Of a stretch of 18,489 nt of DNA, positions 1-9,200 are shown piece by piece. Position numbers and translations under genes: made by a program. A model generated the notes under the pieces. That model was not told where the DNA came from. It ran no database searches and saw nothing but the letters and a program-made list of their open reading frames with translations. Origin of the DNA: FEN-1219 sp036274615 (lineage in GTDB: Bacteria > Pseudomonadota > Gammaproteobacteria > Steroidobacterales > Rariloculaceae); contig DASUFK010000361.1 of assembly GCA_036274615.1 (NCBI GenBank), positions 1 to 18,489 on the forward strand, given 5' to 3'. How positions within the stretch are numbered: position 1 is the first letter of the stretch; every line of letters starts with the position of its first letter.

Positions 1-756
1 GCTGGCGTTGCCGTTGATCACGCCGCCGCCGGCGTAGATCAGCGGCCGTTTGCTTTCGCCGAGCATCGCGAAGAACTGGCCGCAGCGATCGTCGGACAGC
101 TCGTTGCTTTCCACGTTGGCGAGCCGTTGCCGGTAGCCCGGTATCGGCAAATGGCCTTCCCCTTGGAACGTGCCCTGCCAATTCTGCACGTCCTTCGGTA
201 CGTCGATCACCACGGGACCGGGCCGGCCGCTGCGCGCGATTTCGAAAGCCGTGCGCACGGTGGCCTCGAGCCGCAGCGGATCGGTGACCAGGAATACGTG
301 CTTCGCCACCGAGCCCATGATCGCGGTGACGGGAGCCTCCTGGAACGCATCGGTGCCGATCGCTCCGGTGGACACTTGGCCGCAGATCACCACGATCGGC
401 GTGGAGTCGGCCATGGAGTCGCGGACCGGCGTTACGCAGTTCGTGGCGCCGGGGCCCGACGTGACCAGCACGACACCGACGCGGCCGCTCGCGCGCGCGT
501 AGCCGGCCGCCATGAAGCCCGCGCCTTGCTCGTTGGCCGGCACGATCAACGGCATCGGTTCCACGCCGTCGCGGCTGTGGGACTTGTTGTACTGGAAGAC
601 CGCGTCGTAGGTCGGGAGGATCGCGCCGCCGCTGTAGCCGAAGATCGTGTCGACGCCTTCGTCGGCCAGCACCTGAATGATGATGTCGGCGCCCGACATC
701 TTGGTCCCCGCGAGCGGGTGGGCGCGTTCGAGTTTCGGCTGAATCAGCGTGTCCAT
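1..756 (-). CDS. ilvB: Acetolactate synthase large subunit, N-terminal part (cut by window edge)
   Basis: ThDP-dependent enzyme that condenses two pyruvates, or pyruvate with 2-ketobutyrate, in the first common step of valine/leucine/isoleucine synthesis. The 252 visible residues hold the ThDP pyrimidine-binding domain (IFGYSGGAILPTYDAV near the start, the catalytic-type Glu76 in ANEQGAGFMAAGYAR, then VTSGPGATN and RPGPVVIDVPKDVQ) and run into the central domain (PLIYAGGGVINGN). The C-terminal FAD and ThDP-diphosphate regions lie off the left edge. The start is uncertain: ATG at 754-756 has no clear ribosome binding site, while ATG at 697-699 (residue 20, MSGADIII) has GGGGA upstream and matches the usual family N-terminus. 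The gene is transcribed away from its regulatory partner ilvH, whereas in most bacteria the two are co-directional. Identification is firm; only the start is open. Confidence 0.95.
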   Translation of the reverse strand, partial: MDTLIQPKLERAHPLAGTKMSGADIIIQVLADEGVDTIFGYSGGAILPTYDAVFQYNKSHSRDGVEPMPLIVPANEQGAGFMAAGYARASGRVGVVLVTSGPGATNCVTPVRDSMADSTPIVVICGQVSTGAIGTDAFQEAPVTAIMGSVAKHVFLVTDPLRLEATVRTAFEIARSGRPGPVVIDVPKDVQNWQGTFQGEGHLPIPGYRQRLANVESNELSDDRCGQFFAMLGESKRPLIYAGGGVINGNAS

Positions 757-896
757 CGTGAGGCGAGTCGGGGACTCAAGGAGCGGCTCGAAGCCGTCGA
801 GCCCTCGGAGTTTTGACGAAAAGACAACGCATTGCAATAGCTGTGGGCTTAAGCCAACATGACCGGTTCACGGGGCCGCCGCCCGCAAGACCGTCG
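757..896. promoter_or_regulatory. Divergent ilvB/ilvH control region
   Basis: This 140-bp gap must carry the promoters for ilvB (minus) and the ilvH-proBA-glpD run (plus). It contains the most AT-rich stretch nearby (811-840). On the plus strand there is a TTGACG hexamer at 813-818 and a perfect ATTGCAAT palindrome at 831-838, but no convincing -10 at the right distance. No branched-chain-residue leader peptide or attenuator hairpin is visible. The role follows from gene layout; exact sites are not resolved. Confidence 0.4.
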
Positions 897-1394
897 ATGC
901 GACATATCATCTCCATCCTTCTGCAAAACGAGGCCGGCGCGCTCGCGCGCGTCGCCAATCTGTTCTCTTCGCGCGGCTACAACATCGAGAGCTTGAACGT
1001 GGCTCCAACCGCCGACGAGACCGTGTCGCGTCTCACGCTCGTAACGTCCGGCTCCGACTCGGTCATCGAGCAGATCGGCAAGCAGCTCGGCAAGCTCATC
1101 GACGTCGTGGAGATCGCCGATATGACGAGCTCCGATCACATCGAGCGCGAGCTCGCGCTGTTCAAGCTTCAAGTCGCGAACGGCGCGCAGGAGAAGCTCA
1201 AGGCCGCGATCCAACAATTCGACGCGCGCGTGCTCAACGACACGCAGGGCCAATACACCGTCGAGGTCGTCGGCGGCAGCCAGGACGTCGACCGGTTCCT
1301 GAAGCGCGTCGCCGCGATCACCGACGTGGTCACCGTGGTCCGCAGCGGCGCGATGGCGGTTACGCGCGGCGCGGCTGCGCAGCGCGGCTCCTGA
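897..1394 (+). CDS. ilvH: Acetolactate synthase small (regulatory) subunit
   Basis: The 165-aa regulatory subunit of acetolactate synthase. It binds the catalytic large subunit, raises its activity and usually confers valine feedback inhibition. Residues 1-75 form the ACT domain (RHIISILLQNEAGALARVAN, then RGYNIESLNVAPT). The second half (ERELALFKL, then QYTVEVVGG) is the ALS small-subunit C-terminal domain. Length is typical for the family. ATG at 897 is chosen because it gives the conserved N-terminus; a TTG at 813 in the same frame would add 28 residues unlike the family. The gene heads a plus-strand run with proB 37 bp downstream and faces away from ilvB. Confidence 0.95.
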   Translation: MRHIISILLQNEAGALARVANLFSSRGYNIESLNVAPTADETVSRLTLVTSGSDSVIEQIGKQLGKLIDVVEIADMTSSDHIERELALFKLQVANGAQEKLKAAIQQFDARVLNDTQGQYTVEVVGGSQDVDRFLKRVAAITDVVTVVRSGAMAVTRGAAAQRGS

Positions 1395-1431
1395 AGCGCC
1401 GCGCCTGGAGCACGCGCGAGCGGGCGGTCGC

Positions 1432-2589
1432 ATGCAGAGCAGTCCCACCACCGGCTCGGCGCTCCTGACGAACACGGAGAAGCTCGCCGGCGCGCGCCGC
1501 CTCGTCATCAAGATCGGCTCGGCGCTGTTCGTCGATCAGACCACGGGCGCGATGAACCGCGCGTGGCTCGAAGGCGTGTGCGCCGACGTCGCGGACCTCA
1601 AGCGCGAAGGCAAGGAAGTCGTGGTCGTGTCGTCCGGGGCCGTGGCGCTCGGCATCGGCGAGCTCAAGCTCGATCCGCGCCGCGCGCGCCTCGAGGACAG
1701 TCAGGCGGCGGCCGCGGCGGGGCAGATCGTGCTCGCGCACGCCTATCAAGACGTGCTGCGCGGCTTCGGCATCACCGCGGCGCAGGTGTTGCTCACGATC
1801 GACGACAGCGAGGACCGCAAGCGCTACCTGAACGCTAGCAAGACGCTGTTGTCGTTGCTCGGTTACGGCGCCGTTCCCGTCGTCAACGAGAACGACACGG
1901 TTGCCACTCAAGAGCTCCGCTACGGCGACAACGACCGGCTCGCGGCGCGCGTCGCGCAGATGGTGAGCGCCGACTGCCTCGTGCTCTTGTCCGACGTGGA
2001 CGGCTTGTACACGGCGGACCCGCGTATCGACGCGAACGCGCGCTACATCGACGAGGTCACCGAGCTCAAGCGCGAGCACTGGGACATGGCCGGCGGTCCG
2101 GGCTCGAGCCACGGTTCCGGCGGCATGCGCACCAAGATCGACGCCGCGCGGATCGCGGTGGGCGCCGGTTGCCGCATGGGTATCGCGAGCGGCCGGCCGA
2201 TGCGGCCGATCAGCGTCCTGCGCGCCGGCGGCAAGGCTACCTGGTTCCTGCCGAGCGCCACGCCGGGCGCGGCGCGCAAGCAATGGATCGCCGGCACGCT
2301 CAAGCCCAAAGGCAGCGTGCAGGTGGACCAAGGCGCCGAGCGCGCGCTCGCGTCGGGCCGGAGCCTCTTGCCCGCGGGCGTGAAGGCCGTCGAAGGCAGC
2401 TTCGAGCGCGGCGACGCCGTGCGCGTGGTGGCGAGCGACGGCCGCGAGCTCGCGCGCGGGCTCATTGCGTACGCGGCCGACGAGGCGCGGCAAATCGCCG
2501 GCCGCAAGTCGCACGACATCGCCGAAGTCTTGGGTTATCGCGGCCGGGATGAGATCATCCACCGCGACGATCTGGTGCTCCTCAAGTAA
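1432..2589 (+). CDS. proB: Glutamate 5-kinase with PUA domain
   Basis: Phosphorylates L-glutamate with ATP to gamma-glutamyl phosphate, the first and usually proline-inhibited step of proline synthesis in the cytoplasm. The 385-aa protein has the amino-acid kinase fold: VIKIGSALF at residues 25-33, VVVSSGAVALG, NENDTVATQELRYGDNDRLA, VLLSDVDGLYTADPR, and GSGGMRTK at 228-235. It ends in a C-terminal PUA domain (roughly residues 285-370), as in the full-length enterobacterial-type enzyme. ATG at 1432 leaves a short extra N-terminus before the kinase core and has only a weak ribosome binding site. proA begins 4 bp after the stop, so the two are almost certainly co-translated and can form the usual ProB-ProA channel. 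Confidence 0.97.
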   Translation: MQSSPTTGSALLTNTEKLAGARRLVIKIGSALFVDQTTGAMNRAWLEGVCADVADLKREGKEVVVVSSGAVALGIGELKLDPRRARLEDSQAAAAAGQIVLAHAYQDVLRGFGITAAQVLLTIDDSEDRKRYLNASKTLLSLLGYGAVPVVNENDTVATQELRYGDNDRLAARVAQMVSADCLVLLSDVDGLYTADPRIDANARYIDEVTELKREHWDMAGGPGSSHGSGGMRTKIDAARIAVGAGCRMGIASGRPMRPISVLRAGGKATWFLPSATPGAARKQWIAGTLKPKGSVQVDQGAERALASGRSLLPAGVKAVEGSFERGDAVRVVASDGRELARGLIAYAADEARQIAGRKSHDIAEVLGYRGRDEIIHRDDLVLLK

Positions 2590-2593
2590 ACCC

Positions 2594-3876
<1,283 letters not shown>

Positions 3877-3880
<4 letters not shown>

Positions 3881-5511
3881 GTAACGCGTCCAACGCGGCC
3901 GATGCGTCGCCGCTGCACGGCGAAGAACGCTACGACCTCATCGTCATCGGCGCCGGCATCAACGGCGCCGCGGTCGCGCGCGAAGCGGCGCTCTGTGGTC
4001 TCGACGTGCTGCTGCTCGACCGCGGCGACGTCGGCGCGGGCACGAGCAGCGCGTCGTCGCGGCTCATCCACGGCGGGCTCCGCTACCTCGAGTACGCGGA
4101 GATCGGTCTCGTTCACGAGTCGCTCGCCGAGCGCGAGCGGCTGCTGCGCACCGCGCCGCACCTCGTCGAGCCGCTCGAGCTCTCGATCCCGTTTTACAGA
4201 GGCGCGCGCCGCAAGCCGTGGCAGGTGCGCTTCGGCCTCACACTGTACGACTGGTTGTCCGCGGGCAAGTCCGTACCGAACCACTCCTCTTTGTCTCGCG
4301 ACGAGCTGCTCGCGCGGCTGCCGGGACTGCGGCCCGAGGGACTGCTCGGCGGCGCCAGCTACTTCGACGCGCAGGCGCGTTACCCGGAGCGGCTCGTGCT
4401 CGAGAACGTGCGCGACGCCGTGGAGAACGGCGCGCGCCTCATGACCTACACGCGCGCCACGCGCATCCGCGTCGAGCGCGGACGCGTCGCGGGCGTCGAC
4501 TGGCGCACGGCAGACGGCGCCGCGGGCGGGGCGGCGGCGCAGCTCGTGGTCAACGCCGCCGGCCCGTGGGTCGACGACGTGCTCGGCCCGATCAAGCACA
4601 CGCGGCTGATCGGCGGCACCAAGGGCAGCCACTTGATCGTGCCGCCGTTTCCGAACGCGCCGCGCAGCGGTGTCTACGTCGAGGCGGGCAGCGACGGACG
4701 GCCGCTGTTCATCCTGCCGTGGAACGGGCTCGTGCTCGTGGGCACCACCGACGAGCGTTACGACGGCGACGCGGGCGCCGCCACGATCGACCGCGCGGAG
4801 CTCGAATACCTCGCCGCCGAAACGGAGCGCGTCTTCCCCGCGGCGGCCGGTCTCGCGGCGCGGGTGCTCTACACGCACACGGGCGTGCGGCCATTGCCGC
4901 ATCGGCCGAGAGGCAAGGAGGGCTCGATCACGCGGCGTCATCTGATCCGGCGTCACCGGTCGGCGGCGGGGCTCTACTCGATCGTCGGCGGTAAGCTCAC
5001 GACGCATCGCGCGCTCGCGGTGGACGTGTTGCGCGTGCTGCGGCCGCATCTGCCGCCCCAAGGATCTCAGATTCCGCGCGAGAGTCCGACTCGCGACCGT
5101 CCGCTGCCCGGTGCGCTGCCCCCGCCGGAGCGCGACGCTCTGCTCGCACGCTTGGCGGCGCGTCTCGGCGCCGGTCAGGCGCAACGTCTATGGCGGGTGT
5201 ACGGCGCCGCGGCGGAGCGCGTGGCGAAGCTCGCCGAGCAGCGTGGCCTCGAGAGCACGCTCGATGGCGAGGGCACCGTACTGGTGGCGGAGCTCGTGCA
5301 CGCGCTCGAGCACGAATGGGCGCGCACGCTCGCGGACATCCTGCAGCGGCGCTGCATGGCGGGGCTCGACGGGGACTTCGGCTTGGACGTGGCCGGTGCG
5401 GCGGCCGCCGCGCTCACGCGGCTCAACATCTGGAGCGCGGCGCGAGCGGAGGACGAGCTCGCCGCCTACCGAGCGCTCGCCGCCCGGCACGGCGCCGGGC
5501 GGCTCGCCTGA
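3877..5511 (+). CDS. glpD: FAD-dependent glycerol-3-phosphate dehydrogenase
   Basis: Membrane-associated flavoenzyme that oxidises sn-glycerol-3-phosphate to dihydroxyacetone phosphate and passes electrons to quinone. The 544-aa product has the N-terminal FAD-binding GAGINGA (residues 25-31), the GlpD signature SSRLIHGGLRYLEY (60-73), GGTKGSHLIVPP, LPWNGLVLVGTTDE, HTGVRPLP and YSIVGGKLTTHR. A C-terminal DAO_C-type helical domain follows (about 440-530). There is no in-frame ATG before the FAD motif. TTG at 3877 overlaps the proA stop as TTGA and gives a short leader before the conserved core, so it is the best start. Placement at the end of a proBA operon is unusual, because glpD normally sits with glpF/glpK/glpR or alone; no other glp gene is visible. 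Confidence 0.92.
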
Positions 5512-5526
5512 TCGGTGCGCTTCAGC

Positions 5527-5766
5527 TCAGCCGTGCTCCGGCGCGAGCTTCGGCGCTTCGATCTGGATCTTCGGCAACTCGATCACGGGCGCCGCGTTCG
5601 TGAGCGCGTCCTTCGACTCGGCTACGAGCTCGGCGCTCGGGGCCGGGGAGCCGTGCGCGACCTTCGCGGTGACCACGATCTCGTCGATCACGGGCTCCGC
5701 GGACGCGGCCGCGCCGAACAGCGTCAGCAACACCGCACCCATCGTCAATCCTGCACGCGTATTCAT
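5527..5766 (-). CDS. Small secreted protein with TonB-box-like motif (unknown function)
   Basis: A 79-aa protein with a clear Sec signal peptide: basic start, hydrophobic GAVLLTLFGAAASA, predicted cut after Ala23. The mature part is only about 56 residues. It begins with EPVIDEIVVTAK, which closely resembles the TonB box (D/E-x-I/V-V-V-T-A) at the N-terminus of TonB-dependent outer-membrane receptors, but no receptor plug or barrel follows. The rest is Ala/Glu/Pro-rich and ends LPKIQIEAPKLAPEHG. ATG at 5764-5766 is chosen because GGAG lies about 8 bases upstream and it gives the signal peptide. It is convergent with glpD, 15 bp away. I do not recognise a named family; a periplasmic location is the safe inference. 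Confidence 0.72.
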   Translation of the reverse strand: MNTRAGLTMGAVLLTLFGAAASAEPVIDEIVVTAKVAHGSPAPSAELVAESKDALTNAAPVIELPKIQIEAPKLAPEHG

Positions 5767-5860
5767 CGTCTTGCTCCGAATCAGTGATAACCCACGAATC
5801 ACAACGCAAATGCTACGGAGCCGATGACCGCACGGGTTTGAAGAACGGTGAAGATGGATC

Positions 5861-5921
5861 AAGCCGTGTCAAGTCCGAGACGGTTTCGCCTCGAAACAGG
5901 CACGGCTTCAGAAACCTTGAC
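5861..5921 (-). other. Overlapping alternative hairpins in a leader/intergenic region
   Basis: Two mutually exclusive pairings are visible between the 83-aa gene and the small secreted gene (both minus strand). Structure A pairs 5861-5868 (AAGCCGTG) with 5901-5908 (CACGGCTT) and nests GTTTCG 5883-5888 with CGAAAC 5892-5897. Structure B pairs 5882-5887 (GGTTTC) with 5911-5916 (GAAACC) and 5868-5872 (GTCAA) with 5917-5921 (TTGAC). No T-run follows on either strand, so this is not a standard terminator. A consensus TTGACA also lies at 5867-5872 on the minus strand, but without a good -10. Confidence 0.35.
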
Positions 5922-5930
5922 CGAGTGGGC

Positions 5931-6182
5931 TTAGTTGCTCTCTTGCTCGACGGGCTCGAACCGCACCGTGGGCCGGTCGCCGCGGCGGGAGTACAGATGC
6001 TCGCTCGCCATGTCGGCCAGCGCGCGGTCGCGTTCCTCGCGCGTGGCGAACCAATGATGCTGTTGCCAGCCGTTTCCGAGGAGACGCGTGAAGGTATCGC
6101 GTGCCGGCAGGCTCACGCGGATGCCGTACGGTTTCGGCACGTCGAGCGGCTTCGAGAGATTGTGCTTGTGAACGATTTCCAT
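5931..6182 (-). CDS. Small uncharacterised protein
   Basis: An 83-aa soluble protein without signal peptide or membrane segment. It begins MEIVHKHNLSKPLDVPKPYG, continues with a basic and aromatic centre (LLGNGWQQHHWFATREERDR) and ends in an acidic tail. It looks compact and has the feel of a conserved proteobacterial hypothetical family, but I cannot name it. ATG at 6180-6182 has no strong ribosome binding site. A TAAGAT -10-like hexamer 29 bp upstream (6212-6217) supports transcription from here. It is divergent from the large ATPase/WD40 gene with 63 bp between the two starts. Confidence 0.7.
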   Translation of the reverse strand: MEIVHKHNLSKPLDVPKPYGIRVSLPARDTFTRLLGNGWQQHHWFATREERDRALADMASEHLYSRRGDRPTVRFEPVEQESN

Positions 6183-6211
6183 CGTTGGGGCAGCCGGAAG
6201 AAGCGGGCGCC

Positions 6212-6217
6212 ATCTTA
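6212..6217 (-). promoter_or_regulatory. Candidate -10 element for the 83-aa gene
   Basis: TAAGAT on the minus strand, four of six matches to TATAAT, followed by GGCGCC and ending 29 bp before the ATG. The same hexamer with nearly the same spacing occurs before the Ysc84 gene (11851-11856). No good -35 is visible. Confidence 0.3.
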
Positions 6218-6231
6218 ACCGAACTGCACGC

Positions 6232-6237
6232 TACAAT
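6232..6237 (+). promoter_or_regulatory. Candidate -10 element, nearly leaderless start for the ATPase/WD40 gene
   Basis: TACAAT (five of six to TATAAT) ends 8 bp before the ATG at 6246. Transcription would then begin at about 6243-6245, giving a leader of zero to three bases. There is no ribosome binding site between it and the ATG (CCCGGCGC), which fits a leaderless message. The -35 region is poor. Confidence 0.45.
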
Positions 6238-6245
6238 CCCGGCGC

Positions 6246-9200
6246 ATGCCCAAGGTCATCCAGGTGGCCGAATTTTTCGTGGTCGGCGGACCGGTGCAGC
6301 CGGACCGGCTGTGCTACGTCGAGCGCGAGGCCGACCGCCTGTGCGCGGACGCGCTCGCGGCCCGCCGGCACTGCTGGGTGCTCGGCCCGCGGGCGATCGG
6401 CAAGTCGAGCCTCATGGGGCGCGCTGCGCGCGCGTTCCGCCAGCGGGGCGGGCTGGCGGCGCTCGTCGATCTCACGCAGCTCGACGCGCGCGGCCAGAGC
6501 AGCGACGCGGATCTCTGGAGCTACGGCATCGCCCACAAGATCGCGCACGAGCTCAAGCTCGAGGCCGACCTCTCGGCGTGGTGGCGGGAGAAGAACGCGC
6601 TCTCGCGTGAGCGCCGTCTCGCAGACTTCTTCTGGGAGATCGTGCTCACCAACACGACGGCGCCCGTGGCGGTGTTCATCGACGACATCGAGCAGACGAT
6701 CGGCTTGCCGTTCGCCAAGGAGCTGTTCGCGGCCATCCAAGATTGCGACGCCCGGCGTGCCCGCGAGCCCGATTTCAAGCGCTTGACGTTCGTCCTGCTC
6801 GGCGCGGCGTCGCAGCGCCAGCTCGACGCCGCGGATTTGAAGTCGGCCGAGACGATCGAGCTCGGCGACTTCTCGCCCGAGGAGTCGTACCAGCTCGCGC
6901 TCGGCTTCGGCGGCGAGCAGGCGCTCGCGCAGGCCCTCATGGATCGCGTTTGCGTCTGGACCAACGGCCACCCCTACCTCACCCAGAGGGTCGCGCGCGG
7001 CGTCGTGCGCAAGGGCGGCAAGCTCGAGGACGTCGAGCGCGTGGTCCGCGAGCAGCTGCTCGTGCCGGCTGCGCTGCAAGAGGAGCCGCCGATCCAGCAC
7101 GCGCGAGCGCTGTTGAGCGCGAAGACCCCGCCGGCGCGCCAGGCGCGCAGGGCGTTGCGCAAGATAGCGAGAGGCGCAAAGGTGGCGCCGCCGCGCGACC
7201 GCGCGGCGCTCGACGTGCTGCGGCTCTCGGGCGTCGCGGGCGTCGACGCCGGCGGCGCCTTGCGCTACCGCAATCGGATCTTCAGGGAGCTGCTCGGCAC
7301 GCGCTGGCTCAAGACCGTGGCGCCCACGCGCTTCGGCAGATGGCCGGCGGCGGCCGCAATCCTCGCGGTGGCCGCGCTCGCCATCTACTGGTACACGCAG
7401 TACGTGCCGCGGCCGTATATCGAAACATTGATCGACCCCGGCGCCGACCGGGCGGCGGTCGAGAACGCGTACCGGCGCTTGCACAGCATGCCGGGATTCG
7501 GGGCGCGCGCCGAAGCCCTGCTCGGCGGACGGTTGAGCGATCAGAGCGGGGCGGCGACGACGCTCGCGACCGCGCTCGCCACCGACGCGCGGCTGCGGCA
7601 GCTGCCCGGCCAGGAAGCGAGGGCCGACGCGCTGCTCGCCGAGTTCTGGCTGCGGCGCGCCGAGCTCGCGGCGAATTCCGAGCAGCGCGATGCCGCGCTC
7701 TTGTTCGCGTTGCGGGCGGCCGCGGTAGAAAAGAACGGGGGAGCGGCGCGCTCGCTCGTGGCGGAGCTCGTGGCCGACGACTATCGCGGGCTCGAGCGCA
7801 CGGTGCGCCTTCCGGAACAGCCGTCGTACTGGAGCTTCGATTGGCCTCGAACCGCTCTGCTGACGATCGACGCGCAGCGCCGGATCGCGCATGGGCCGCT
7901 CTCGGGTGCGAGCGCCGAGCCCGTGCCGGTACCGATAACCGCGCTCGAGCACAGCCCGATCACGCGCGAGATCTTGGTCGACGATGTCGGGTCGGCGGGT
8001 GCGTTCGATCTCAAGGTCGCCGTGCGGCATCCCGCGAGCAACGAGCTCGAGCTCACGCTCACCGCGCCGAGCGGTGCCACGGCGACCGTGCGCGCCCCGC
8101 TGGGCGCGCCGGATCGCACCGAGGAGCTCACGTTCAGCGCGGCCGAGGGCTCGACGCTCGCGGCGCTGGCCGACGAGGACCGGCGCGGAATCTGGCGGCT
8201 CACGGTGGTCGACCGGCGCACCGACAACGCGGGCATCCTCATCGGCTGGAAGCTCACGTTCGGCGACATGGACTGGCGGGACGAGCCCGACTTCCCGATC
8301 GCGATCCCGGATCCCGCGCGCACCGACGCGGTGAGCGTGACGGCGGCCGGTGGTTTTGCGATTGCGGCGCCGACGGAGTCGAGCGCGATCGGGTCGGTAG
8401 CGCTGTGGAACCTCGCCGAGGGCCGGCTGCAGCAGGACTTCACGCTGCCCTCCGTGCCGCAACGCGTCGAGCTCAACGCGACGGCGACGCGGCTGCTCGC
8501 CGTGGCCGGCAACGCCGTATCGCTCTGGAACGCGGCCGACGGCCTGCAGGTGGCGCGGCTCGCCACGCAGACCGAGTTCCTGCTGCCGCCGGTGTTCTCC
8601 GTGGACGGCGGCTACCTCGCGCTCGCCGAGCGCGTCGAGGGCGGTGCGCCGTTGTTCAGCCTGCTGAGCGCGGTCGACGGCGCGCTGCTCGCGAGCGTCG
8701 ATGGGGTGGACGGTGCGCAGAGCTGGCTGCTCGGGCCGGGCGCTCGCTATCTCGCTCTGCTCGGGCCGCAAGACCGCGTGCGGGTGTTCGACCCGCGGCG
8801 CGGCGTCGAGCTGGCGATGCTGCAGCACCCGCGCGAGGTTCGCCGGATGTTGCCCCCCGCCGGCGGCGGGTCGCTGCTCACGATCGACTCGGCCGGGGAC
8901 CTCCGCGCCTGGGACCTCGCGTCGGCGCCGCCCGCCGCGCGCGTGCTCGGCACGACGGCGGATCCCGAGAGCGCGAGCCTGTCCGCGGACGGACGCGACG
9001 TGGCGTACACGGCGGCTAGCGGCGAGATCGTCGTGCTCGACGTGGCGACCGGCGCGCTGTTGCACGACCTGCGGCTGCCGCGTGCGAGCCCCGTGACACG
9101 CACCCGACTGTCGGCGGACGGCGCGGCGCTGGTCACGAGCAGCGGCGCGAATTTCCGTTTCTGGAGACTGCCCGACGCCGGCGTGCCGCCGCGCGCCGAC

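Noticed and set aside
127..816. Plus-strand open frame opposite ilvB
   Set aside because: The minus strand encodes conserved acetolactate synthase; the plus frame has no family features.
813..896. TTG start extending ilvH by 28 residues
   Set aside because: The extra residues do not resemble the family, whose N-terminus fits ATG at 897, and the region is needed for the divergent promoters.
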